A DNA stretch of 64,000 bases from Chamaea fasciata (lineage: Eukaryota; Chordata; Aves; Passeriformes; Sylviidae), in NCBI GenBank assembly GCA_029207755.1, contig JARCOQ010000006.1:22914890-22978889 (forward strand), read 5' to 3'. How positions within the stretch are numbered: position 1 is the stretch's first letter; every line of letters begins with the position of its first letter. Shown one piece after another: positions 1 to 11,131 of the stretch. Position numbers and translations under genes: made by a program. The notes under the pieces were generated by a model, which saw only the letters and a list, made by a program, of their open reading frames with translations, made no database searches and was not told the DNA's origin.

Positions 1-2865
1 CTGGCAAAGAACAACATAGTTTCATGCATCAAGTGCCAGCAGCAACACCCCTCTAGCAGTGCAGTTTAATGGAAGCTATCAGACTAGAGCATACTGAAAA
101 CCTCTCTCTTCCTCATTTTTTGGCAACCTTAAAAATATAAAGACACAGTCATTACACTGGAATTTACATGACCTATTTTTCCAAACGTATGATTAACACA
201 TTACCAGCATCACATCCTTAAAGAAAAACGATTTTGTTTCTGATACTTGTCCAGACACTAAACACTTGAAGTAAGGAAACAGTTCCTGGTACATGCATGA
301 AACTGTCACTTGACACCACATGCACACACAAATCCCGATCAAGGCAAATTTTCCGCCAGATTTTTTGACACGTACAATGGCAGTGTATTGAATAGTTATT
401 TATTTAGCCTTTGTGAGTCCTGGCAAGAGACAGGTTTTTTGAGGTTTATGAGCACATCCTCTGGATGACTATGTACAGGCTTTATGTATTGTATTAGAAA
501 TGTAAATGTTTGTCCTTGTTTATTTAAATATTGCACACTCTATAGCTACAAGACATGAAATGGCAAAGTCACAGGCAAACTAGCAATGCCTAAATCAATT
601 TATTTCCTAAAACATTAAATGTTTTGAATACGAATTTCAAATTTTCTTACATTACTTTTATTGAGGAATATATACATTGAGAAATCCTACATAAAAAAAT
701 CGTAATTTGCCTTTCTGTTGCTGTGCTACCAAATAGCCAGCACTTTGGGATTGTGATCCCTACAAGCTCCAGACAAATTACCCCAAGCAGCCTTCTGCAG
801 TTTTCACAGGACAACTGTGTTGAGCTACCCATGCGTACATAGTTCATAAAACCAAATATTTTTGCAATTGCTTATTAATTATTTGCATTAAAAGTTACAT
901 CTGTAATGGAAATGGTCCTGGTGGCAAAAGGAGGCTCTCCAGCAGGCTGTTAAGGAACCAGAAGTGGGAGTACCTGTGATTGAGACACAAAGCTGGCTGT
1001 GACTTCTTGGTCTTTCTTGGGAAGCATCTAAGATTAGGTCCTAAATAAGCATACCTTTAGTAGTCTTCTGAAGGCCACATCTTCCATGTTTTCCTCTTTG
1101 AAGGAAAATGAAGGACAAATGAGGCTCAAGGATGCCACTTGCTTTGAATGTGATGAATCACACCATGAGGAATCTGGCGGTTGGGAGACAACCTTACTCC
1201 CCTTGTGGAGGACCAGGCATAAGGACGTAAGCATGATTTGTCTCAAACATTCTGACTGCTGTGACAGGAAAGCTGTGACTGTAAAAGAGGGTCCTGTGGA
1301 GGTGGAGCAGGTGCTGTACTGAGCCAACTTTCTTTTCTTGAGAAAATTAAATGTGCCTTGAGACTCATGTTCAGTGTGCCTGCATCAAGACAGGGGTTGA
1401 GGCCCCACTACAGGGCACCTCACTTTAAGGGGCTCTAGGATCCCCAGAGACGGGAGGGCTCTAAAAGGCTTATTATTGCATGCATGAACGAAATAGTGCA
1501 AAAATCTGTTTTACATAACACATGTGCACCAGGTAAACTATTTAAAATGTGGTTTGATCTCTCTCTCCCTCCCCTCTTACCCCCGATCCAGACCACTAGG
1601 GAACCTGAAATATTGTTAGGATTGGGAGCATATTAAAATGTGAACAACACTTCCAAGACCTGAAGTTTGTTGTGGGAGTTGGAAGCTTGTTAAAGTTTGT
1701 TGTAAAAGTTAAGGGCTTCTTAGTCAACACTTTCAAGACTAAATAGCGGGCTATTTGCTGGAGTTAAGATGATGATACAATAAGACATAAGTGTTCCCTG
1801 ACCCATGGGTTGCTGTATTTGTTCAGTGTGATGACAAGTTATAAAGGACATTGAGCATCCTACCAAGTGGGTTGTGATACCCCATTGGGACGGAAAGTGT
1901 CCTGTTTCTGTTCCCTAGGAAGATCACAGCGGGACACCTCCAGCAAATGTCCTCCTGAGGCATTCTGCCCTGATGGGAAGTGGCTGCATGCAGATGCAGG
2001 GAGGTATCTCAAGACAATGGGGCACAGCAATCCGTCTACTGAGAACTGGATGTACAAGCACGAAGTAGTGGCGACCCTGCCTATTACCTTGCTGGGACAG
2101 GCAGGAAGACAGAGCTGATAAGGATGCCTATGGCAATGTAATGAAGTCCTAGTCTCAGACATCATGGATAAGTAAACTTCCTGTGTAATTTTCCAACTAC
2201 ATTTTAAAGCCTATTTGGTGACTGTGAAGTTTCTCAGATCAACGAACTTCTATAAAAACTACAGGAAAGTTCTCCCAGTAAAATCTCATCTTGAGTGTTG
2301 TTTGGCTTCTTTGTTTGTTTGGGTTTTTGTTTGTTTTAAAAATAATTTTAAGAGCTCTGCTCCTAAAACCCTTTTGCACCTGGCGTTTCAACTACGTGTT
2401 GGTAAACTGAAAACTCTTGTTCACTTAGTTCCTTTCATGGTGACTTCTCAGCCGTTCTAATTTCGGGCTACTTATCATCATCTCAGTCCATCAAGAGCAC
2501 ATGTGTTTTCTTTCATTTTTCCATAACCTTCCACCGTCCATCAACTGTCCACTGCTCGTTGTAGGTAACGAAGCCCTCCCCTCCTACTCAGCTGCTTCTC
2601 TATTCTGTTGCAGCGCAATCACTGATGCCAGATCCCACAAGACACTCCTCAGCTTTCTTAAAAACTCTCATTCTCCGCCGTGTACATGCCATTTCCCCTT
2701 CAGTATGAGCCTGCAGACCCACGGCATCATTCCAGACTGTGGGATCTATCTCTCATCGACGTTAAAAATTGCTCAGTAAAACTGGGCAGCAGCAGCAGGA
2801 ACTAAACACTCGTGCTTTTTGTTACAAGTGTGAAACCTGCCACTACACGGTTGAGAGATGTCACC
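1..2865. other. Upstream intergenic DNA, nothing recognised
   Basis: This is AT-rich, low-CpG DNA before the N4BP2 CpG island. The open frames here are short (about 100 codons or fewer), lie on both strands, and show no domain or family signature that I recognise. TTTATT runs near 397-402 and 654-659 would be AATAAA on the minus strand, so the 3' end of a minus-strand gene cannot be excluded, but nothing else supports one. No repeat family was recognised. Confidence 0.6.
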
Positions 2866-3800
2866 GTGCTAGCTGTCGGCGATCCCGCGCCGCTCCTGAC
2901 CTCACCCCCGTACCGCACCCAGCAGCGCGCGCGGCTCCCGCGGCGCAGCTCCGCCCTCCGTCCCACGCCGCTTTCCCAGCCGCCTTGCGGGGCGGAGCCG
3001 TCCTCAGCCGGCCGGGGCGGGACCGCGGGCCCGGGCGGGAGGGGGAAGGGGCGGGGGCGGGGCGGCCCCGCCTCCCGGGCTGCGCTTCCCCGGGCGGCCG
3101 GGGAACGGCGCTGTGTCCCCGCGGCGCAGGCCCCGCCCGAGCTTCCCCTTCCCGCGGCCGCGGCCCCGCGCCCGCCGCCGGCGGCAGCGAGCGAGCTGAG
3201 CTGGGCCGAGGAGGTAACGGCCGGCGGGGTCTGGCGGCGGGGCCGGGGAGGAGCTTCGCCCTCCCCCCGCTCCCCATAGGGCGCGGAGCTGTTCGCCGCG
3301 GTCTCCCGGGGGCGGGAAGCGGGCGGCCCCCGCGACGCGTCCCGTGTGGCGGCGGGCCCGGGGGGCCCGTCCGCGGCGTCACTGCAGAGGAGTTGCCTGC
3401 GGGTGGGAGGGGAGGCGGCGGGGCGGGGGCGGCGCAGCTTGACCGCCTGCCCGCCGCCGGGCCGTGGGCGCGGGTCGTTGCTGGCGAGGAGCGGCCGGCG
3501 CAGTGTAGTCGCGGGCGGGCCCCTCCGCCGCCGGGCCGGGGCCGCCGCTCGGGCCTGCTCTCCCCGGGCCTCCCTGTGGCCTCGGCGCTCCCCGCCGCTG
3601 TGGCGAACGCCGCGGTGCCGGCGGCCGGCCCCCTCCGCCTGCGGCGCCTCCTCGGCCGTCACCGAATTGCCGCCCGGCCTTCTACAGAAATCCTGACTCC
3701 CGCCCTGCCCGCGGCTGTGGCCGCTGAAGGAAGGGTCGGGACTAGCGAGTCGGTGGAACGGCTTCGGCCGCCTGCCCCGCAGCAAGCAGTGCGGAGTGCT
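2866..3800. promoter_or_regulatory. N4BP2: CpG-island promoter of N4BP2
   Basis: About 930 bases of very GC-rich, CpG-dense sequence stand out against AT-rich flanks. GC boxes are frequent; the tightest SP1-type cluster is at 3047-3064, where GGGGCGGG units overlap. There is no obvious TATA box. This is the typical architecture of a housekeeping promoter. It lies directly upstream of the only complete gene in the window, in the same orientation, and a consensus-like splice donor lies inside it at 3214. Island boundaries are by eye. Long open frames crossing the island on both strands are an expected by-product of low stop-codon density at high GC and are not called as genes. Confidence 0.85.
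3130..3213 (+). other. N4BP2: Candidate N4BP2 non-coding first exon (3' end at the donor)
   Basis: A GAG|GTAACG splice donor with GT at 3214-3215 lies in the middle of the CpG island. The first coding exon begins with a spliced leader (acceptor at 10791-10792), so an upstream non-coding exon is required. This donor is the best candidate I can see. The transcription start is not visible; 3130 is only a placeholder within the GC-rich stretch. Another donor in the island cannot be excluded. Confidence 0.5.
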
Positions 3801-6494
3801 CTTGAACTTCATCTCGCGAAGAATAGAGCCTGCGAGATAAATTCACCCCGTTCAAAATGAAATCAAAAGATTCTTAAGTACTCTCAGGGCTTGTTCGTTC
3901 TTAACAGTCAAGAACCGCTGAAACGTGTTGGTTGGTTGTGATCTCCGTAGCATAGTATCCCTCTGTGCTTTGGACAGGATTTGTTGATCAAGTACCCATA
4001 AGGTCACTGAGGCTTTGGAGGAGCCTGGCTTCAAATGCAAGAAAAAAAGTACATATTTACGATTACTTTTCTTAACTCCTGTACTGAAAGACTGAGGACA
4101 CTGTGACTGTCGATACACTTAAATACTGTTTTATACAGTGCCTTGACAAAGTTTAATCTGCGTCTTAGTCTTGCAGGAGAACCTTACAGTGAAAACTTGA
4201 GAATAACTCCTATAGAACGTGAGCAAAAGAACTCCAAAAGGAGTAAAAGTTTTAGATAACCTGTCTCTAGTTGTGATTTGAGAGGCAGAGGCTGAAATAC
4301 AAACGGAGAAAATTAGAGAAAGGCAGAAAAAGTAAAGTATGGTATACGTTTGTAAGGTTGAAAGTTTTAAGCCTCATTCTTCCCGGCACAGTCACCCTTG
4401 ACTGAGACGGGGCTTGCTTGTGTCACATAGTTGCAGCACGGGTTTGCAGTTAGGGTTCCTATAGACTGTGTGATAATTCAACAGCATCAAAGCACATCTA
4501 AAAGTTCTGTCTTTTATTTTTCAATACACTTTTTCTTCCCTTGCTGTCTCTTTGTTTTTTGTTTTGTTTTAGCCATGGAGTTGCCCCCTGTTTCTTGTTG
4601 CCTTGTTTACACTTAAAAAAACCAAACAACTCTTCCTCTGTTGCATTAACATTAATGCATTTCATCTGGGGAACCCACTGATCTAGAGGGATTATAACAA
4701 TGTTACACTGGGGGCTTTGAGGGGTGGTTTAGGTCTGACGTGTTGTGCAGTCTCTTGTCTTTCACTCCTAAATGTTACTGATCTGTAATCTATGGTAAGT
4801 GGCTGACAGTCAAATTATTATTTTAGGAATGTTTATAGAGCTAAATTCACATGCAGAAGAACTCCATTAAAATAATAATCCTTGAATTTTAAGAAGTTGC
4901 TGCCTTAGTTTTTCTCACAGAGGCTCTGCTACTATAAAAATGCCAGTAGGGCATTAATTAGCTGTCAGTTTTACTGCCTGTCAGAATTGAGTAAGGCTGA
5001 GTTTTGAATAGTCTCTGGAAGCATAGTGTGCGCAAGTTGCAGCTCTAGGACTGCTGGAATTCTCTTTCCTCTGTGATTTGTAGTGGGGAGTTGAAATAAA
5101 ATCTTAAGCAGTAGTACTAATGTCAGGTGTGGAATTGCAGAAGCACCAACATTACCACGTTTCATCCTTGTTTCAGCCTGCATCATCGCTTCAGAGGCTG
5201 GGCATAGGTCACAGTAACACAGCTGGGCTGTGTGGAGTTTGTGCTGGGGACAGTCCAGATAGCCCATGAGCTCTGCATCCTGGAGGGTCTCCCCTCAAAG
5301 CCAGATTTGCCATGGGAATCCCTTTCTTCAGCATACTTTAGAGGGCTGTCAGCTCTATGGGAGAAGGACATAGGAGGGAAGCTGTAAAAGGGTCAAGTAT
5401 CTCTAAACTCCTGTAGAGGTGGAAAGACATTTTGCAGATACTGTTTTCTGAAGAAAACCCCACAAACTCGAAAACAAAACCCCAAGCAACAACCTTCTCC
5501 ACCTAAACAAGGAGAAATAAACTGGTTGTGTTTTTTTTTTTCTAGTTTGTCATGCTGCATATCTGCAGTCTTCATAACACTAGGGCCACGTGCACTTTTT
5601 TGCCAAAATCCAAGCACATAGCAAAAGGAAGGTGACTACAAAAGTAGTTCCTTTCAAGCAGACCTAGTGGTGGAGAACACACTGGTGGCTTTCCTCCTCC
5701 CACATTACTGCTTTAATCATGTACATCCAGCAGATTTGCCTGTCCAGTTCTGGGAGCTTTGTGGAAGAGCTCCAGCAGGAGCAGCTTTGTGGCTTGAAAG
5801 GAAACTGCATGATTTGGAGCTTCACAGCTTCTGTCACCTGTCAAACACTAGGTGACTGCCACTGCTGGTTGACTTCTCCTCATGACATGGCTTGTGCAGA
5901 AGAGCTTTTGAGTCCTTCCTAGCAAACAGGGCTCTGGTCTTCCTGCAGGTTGTGTTTGCTTCATAAGCATCATCTACTTCAGATGAGTTCATGCTAGTTT
6001 TGTACTCATGAACTGTGTGTGTAGTTGGATGAAGTTTTTGTTTTGTAATCAGAGAGATACTTATTTTTTGCAGCAGCTTCAAAAGAATCTGTCTGACCTG
6101 GGCCAGACTTAAAAATCACAAAAGTGGAAGAAAATCCTAGCAGAACAGATTGCGTAAAGCAAGTCAGTCAGGAATGAGACCTATTTGTCAGTGTCTTGGA
6201 CTTTGACAGAACTTGATATGATAAAGGAGGACCTCTGTTAAAACTATTGAACAAGACCTTGGAACAACCAGTGGGAATAACACAGAGTGGAAGAAGGAAA
6301 GAGTAGAAAAGATCCTTGAGGTGTTTCCAGAAGCACTGTCTTTAGCTGAGTATAGATTTTCACATTCAGTAACGAAGTGGGCTGTTCCCTTGCTGACTGC
6401 TGGCAGAAATGGAAGAATGCAAAAGGCTCCCAAACAATCTCCTTTGCTACTCCTACACTTACTGGGAAAAATCTGGTGGAAGGCATTTCCTGGG

Positions 6495-6592
6495 CTTTCC
6501 TTTTCCTTTTCCTTTTCCGTTTCCTTTTCCTTTTCCTTTTCCTTTTCCTTTTCCTTTTCCTTTTCCTTTTCCTTTTCCTTTTCCTTTTCCTC
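6495..6592. repeat. (CCTTTT)n hexanucleotide microsatellite
   Basis: Roughly sixteen head-to-tail copies of a CCTTTT unit, with a single interruption (CCGTTT) near 6517-6522. One strand is pure pyrimidine and the other pure purine over almost the whole array. Such mirror-symmetric homopurine tracts can form triplex (H-DNA) structures and are usually length-polymorphic. Open frames across it read as monotonous Lys-Arg or Phe-Ser/Pro repeats and are artefacts of the array, not proteins. Confidence 0.97.
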
Positions 6593-9500
6593 TCCTTCTG
6601 GTTTTTAGAAGGAGGACCCAAACATCGTCCAAAAAAGAAAAGCTTCTTGTTTTATAAATGCTAGAAAGTAAAATGAATTGGTGTTGGTTTGATTTCATTG
6701 TCTGCTTCTCCTCTTGTGCTTGTATTTAAATACTTAATTGTTTTCCTGCATTCAGGAAACCTTAAAGTGCAGATGAACAAATTTGGAAGTAACCTTTTTT
6801 GAAAGGTTGTTTTTTAAAATCTTTGAATGGCTTTTCAACTTTTCCTAGTATAGTTTTTCTGAAGCCACTTTGTTGAGGTGAATAACTTTCTATGTCTGCA
6901 GTGTCCTTTGTTTTGTAAATTTGGATTCTCATTATCAAGTTCTTGCTTAAGTGAAGTGCTTTGTGTGTTTTGATAGCAGTTTTTAGTTCTTTGGAGCAGT
7001 GGAATGAGGTTGGATGTAAAATATGAGGTGGCTATCTAGATTTCTTGGGAAGAGTATTTAGGCCATCAGCTGGTCATGGTAGAGGAGTGTGACAGAATAA
7101 TTGTTCCAAATTCTTTACCTGATTTAGGTGTGTATGTTCAGTTTGGTTTTGGTGGTTTTTAATGTGTTTGGGTTGTTGTTGTTGTTTATTCTTTATTTTA
7201 TTTTGTTTGGTGGTCTTATTGCTGTTTGGGTTGTTTTTTAAGTATGCTTGGAAGCACAAGACTTGTGGGGAGTAAGCTCTAGGCTAATATATACACTGGA
7301 ATTAAGTCAGACTTTGAGTAGACCTAACATCTTTAGTATGCACACAGTGGATTAGGAGTTGGCAGACACTTTGATGAACTGAAGTGCAGTTCTTTAGCAT
7401 CAATAGAACTTTACAAGTAAGCTGTGTATGTAACATAATCTTATTTTGATGTGCCAGGTTTTATTTGCCTAAATTCCCACATGATGGAATGAATCTAGTC
7501 TTCACCAGCATGGATATGTAGACCTTTTCAAGATGGTTAAGAACTGTGGTGAAGAACCAAGTGGAATGACAAGTGAGGAAACTTACATTTTTTTCTAGCT
7601 AATTTTTCTGCTATGTTATTTCTTTACCTGATGTAAGTCACCTTTTTTAGATAAGAAATCATCTAAAAATTGAAATCAGGTAGATGTTCTTATCCTTAGG
7701 AAAAGGATAATTGAAGTTGAGCTCAGCTTGACATATTGGGTACTTAGTTAAGATATTAGCTGTGCTTAATCTACTCAAATCTATTAAGTGTATTGCTCAG
7801 TGTTAAAACTGCTTAAAGTGAGCAAAATACAAATTTTAATTTGTGCTGTGATTATTCCTTTGTCAGGAGGAAGCAGCCACTTCTGCTGACATCTGATTTG
7901 TATGTTAGAAAGTATGGTTTCCTGACAGAAGAGTGCGTTGTATTTTTTAACAGCACTTCTGTATTAAATGTGCCATCAGTGGTGGTTTTGGAAAGATGAG
8001 AAGGGACCCACTGTGGGGCAACTCAGTGGAGCTAAAGATGTAAGTTCTGTGCCTTTGCTATTTTATATGTGTTACAAACAGATTTTTTTTCCAATCCCAG
8101 CATGTAAGTATATATGTGCATGTGTTTATTTGGTTTCTTCTTTAAAAGCCAGAAGGTTTGCATGGACATTGTATGATAAATATTTGATATAGTTTGAAAT
8201 TAAGAAATTTTTCAAAAACCCCAAAAGCAAACCAAACTAAAAAGCTGTCAACACCAGCACCCAGCCAAAACCAAACCAACCACTTTTATAAAAATGGAGT
8301 TAACTACCTGAAAGTATTCAGTGAAATTTAAAAATATATACAAATTGGGCTGCTTTGTTCATATTGTTTGACTCTTGCATTGTGTCAAGCCTGGAGACTT
8401 CCTCTGTCCTTAAAAAATTAAGAGAAGTAATACTGATAAATTATTTGCCATTTGAACTTGGTCACAGTTAAACCAGAAGGGTCTTATGCTGCTTAATGCT
8501 TTTAGTAAACATTCAGTAGTGGTTAGCATACTTCTGTGGTCTGTTTGCTTAAAAATAAGGCCATGTCATAACTTTGAAAAACTGTATTTACTGCTCATGG
8601 TTTCCTAATGCAATCGCTTGGATATAAAGAGTTTTTTGAATACTTTTGGTATCAACTGTAACTCAATTAAAAAGCAGTTTAGTATTTTCCTTCCTCTGTT
8701 CTGTGTGTTCTGCCTGCTCTTGAATACTACCTGTTTACTTCTTTTCTATAACTTGCAATCAGAGCATGTTTTTCAGCAGCATGTCCTTACAGGATTGATA
8801 ATTTTAAGAGAGCTGGATTCAAACACTGACAACACTTGAATTGTTCTGCCTAAAGACTATTGCTGCACAGTAATGTCAAGGTACATGAATAACTTTCTCC
8901 CTTGCAGGATCTTTCCTTTGTCACTGAATCTCTTTTATTGTGGAACAAGCACATTTTTTAGCACTGTCAACGTTATTTAAGTTGGGACAACCTTTTCTAC
9001 TGGCTAGAGGATGAATCAATTAGATACAGAAGTTTGAAAAACAAGATCTGCTGTAACTGTTTTTTTGATTGTTGAATACTTCTTCATGACAGTAAAGAAC
9101 GATGTAAGGTTGGCTAATCAAAGAGGTGAACCAAAAAAGTGTGATGAAAAAAACGGCTGTAAATGTCCCAGCTCAGTCTGGCCAACTAGCATTTTTTCAT
9201 TATGGTTTCTCCTTTATTTTTGGAAGGCTGCTTCTTCCTTTTCCTGTGTATTGTTTTCCTTCTCATGCATTTCAGATTTCCTTGACCTTGTTATTGTTTC
9301 AGACATCCATCTGGTTTGTCTGGGTAAAGTCCATGTACACATGATAGAAACACCTGGCATCATAGAGTTGTCTGTTTTGCATTTGTAAATTTCTATGACT
9401 TGAGAACATAACAGTCAGCATTCTGCTAAATGTTCAATCTCTTGGTTGTTGGAAGAGATTGATAGAGGATAATGGAGAAGTGATGTTTGAAACTGGCACT

Positions 9501-10089
9501 AATCTAGCATTGTCATTTGTGTGCTAGTGATCCAGGGAGGGAAGGACTAAGTGAAAATGGAAATGCTGCCATTGATTTATCTGCACACGTTGAATTGAGC
9601 ACCACTGGCAAAATACCTCTTGTATATAAAAACAGATATTTTATAGTCTACTCAGTAATTGTTATTGGTAAATAGTGACTCTTTGCTGTAATTAACTTCA
9701 GATTTCTGAGCCTTACTAAGGTTTGCTAGTCTTCTGAATAATTACTTGTGAAAAAATAAAAATTAGTTTATTATGGTCATCACAAGAACTCAACAGAGCT
9801 TTGATACTGATACAAAGAAAAAAAGGGAGACCATGCCAATACTCCATGCTTGTATTTCAGTTAATAAGAGCTTTCCTTTTCTATACAAGATTAATGCAGT
9901 AATTGCAGTTATTATAGATGCTGTAATGTTTTAGCTAGATGCGTTCAAAGGCTTCATGGCATAAGTGTCGGGAGGTGGTCAGAAGCCTCTTCCTGCTTTA
10001 TGGTTTATACAGTTTTAAAATACTTTCAACAATTAAAAAAAACCAAGAAAAACCAAACAAAAAAACAACAAACCAAACCAAAAAAAAGA

Positions 10090-10305
10090 ACTCCACACAG
10101 GCTGAGACACTTCTGGATGTCACTTGGTTCAACCCAGCAATCAAATCAAGCTGGAATGCCTGAAGCATGTTACCCAAGACCTGAAACAGCCTGGTTCAAG
10201 CAGGGCTGATCTGTCAGGTTTTAAGAATATGTAGGGTTGCAGACTCCACAACCTCTCTGCCAGTGTTTGAACACTGAAGAACTTCAGTTTATTCTTAAAA
10301 TGACA
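10090..10305 (-). mobile_element. Old, diverged CR1 LINE 3' fragment
   Basis: The segment around 10190-10280 (a CAAGCAGGG word, a GTCAGGTTTTAAGAATAT word, then ACTCCACAACCTCTCTG) resembles the antisense of the CR1 3' region as I remember it. The element therefore points toward the minus strand. It is heavily diverged, non-coding, and has no intact terminal repeat. The ends are approximate. Confidence 0.65.
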
Positions 10306-10729
10306 TGGGTGGGGGAAGTCATGAGAGACTTTTGAAAGATTTGGTAACATCTGTTACATCTTCCAGTACTTTTATAAGAGGAGTAGTTTCTGAATGTTAA
10401 CAGAATGTACATTTTCCATAATGTTAACTGGTCCTCAGTAGCAGAGGAATATTTGTGAACTGGCCGCCTGGCAGTGTAAACTTTATTTTTCTGAGTTTCT
10501 CTTTTAAGCTACATTTTATTTGTTCTCTCTTCCAGACGCAGATTCAGTGTCTAGTTAACTGGAAAATAAGGCTGCTCTAACTGTCAGCCATTTGAAAACA
10601 AGAAAGGCAGACATACAGAAAATGCTTTCCTGTATGCTTATGTATTTTTTTTGATCTTTTAGCTATTTAAATAGAAGACATGGAAATGTGATCGTGTATA
10701 TTATATATTATTAAAATTTTTCTGGTTTT

Positions 10730-10792
10730 TTGTTTTTGTTTTTGTTTTGTTTTGGTTTTGTTTTTTTTTTTTTTTTTTAAATTTTATTCCAG
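10730..10792 (+). promoter_or_regulatory. N4BP2: Very long T-rich tract at the coding-exon 1 acceptor
   Basis: About 50 bases of T with scattered G, including a run of 18 T ending at 10778, precede the TTCCAG acceptor at 10787-10792. The tract resembles an exaggerated polypyrimidine tract. It may also be the expanded tail of a lost retroposon. Length variation is expected here. Confidence 0.6.
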
Positions 10793-10914
10793 GTCTGCAA
10801 TTTCTATTTGGTCTACCCAGTTAGGAGAGCGTTTTATGTGATTTTTAAGCTTGGTGCTGTCAGCCCCATGTGAACAAACCAGAAGAAGAAGCACGCTGGG
10901 TTTTAGAAAGCAAA

Positions 10915-11131
10915 ATGCCACGGAAGAGGAAAACTGGTGGGAGTCCTTCTCAGAAGAATGGCAATTATGACAGAACTGCTGTTGCTGTATCCCAGGGGGA
11001 CCCAAGCCACTTAGTGGCACAAGCAATGCATTATGTCAATAAGGAAGAGCTCTTCAACAGCATGTCAGAGATGTTTTCTGACCTAGATCCTAGTGTGGTT
11101 TATATGGTTCTGTCTGAATGTGATTTTAAAG
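10915..11131 (+). CDS. N4BP2: N4BP2 coding exon 1: N-terminus and start of CUE
   Basis: The exon itself starts at 10793 after a CCAG acceptor; 10793-10914 is 5'UTR. It encodes residues 1-72 and ends in phase 1 before GTAAAT. It opens with a basic stretch (MPRKRK), followed by a weakly conserved linker. The first half of the CUE domain runs from about residue 43 through MFSDLDP and LSECDFK. The 5'UTR part contains two minimal ATG-TGA upstream ORFs (10836-10841 and 10868-10873). Confidence 0.95.

Larger units (their letters stand above)
3214..10792 (+). other. N4BP2: N4BP2 5'UTR intron (inferred)
   Basis: This is the intron expected between the CpG-island exon and the first coding exon. It contains a CCTTTT hexanucleotide array (6495-6592), G/T-rich and A/C-rich low-complexity tracts (near 7141-7225, 8211-8290 and 10031-10088) and an old CR1 fragment (about 10090-10305). 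It ends in an unusually long T-rich tract (about 10730-10780) before the acceptor. No other gene was recognised; the open frames are short and without recognisable features. Further non-coding 5' exons could be hidden here. Confidence 0.5.

Noticed and set aside
1..2500. A minus-strand neighbour (for example PDS5A, which precedes N4BP2 in human) at the window start
   Set aside because: No exon, splice pattern or conserved protein segment could be recognised; the gene is probably outside the window.
2769..3860. Open frames of 363 (+) and 336 (-) codons over the CpG island
   Set aside because: They are rich in Gly, Pro, Arg and Ala on both strands, as expected from GC-rich DNA with few stops. 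They show no domain, and the N4BP2 promoter explains the region.
4540..4616. TTTTGTTTTAG followed by a good-context ATG (GCCATGG), as an alternative first coding exon
   Set aside because: The frame is very short, ends at a TAA soon after, has no donor and no similarity to the N4BP2 N-terminus.
6244..6698. Several Lys-Arg or Phe-Ser/Pro repeat proteins on both strands
   Set aside because: They are translations of the CCTTTT microsatellite in different frames.
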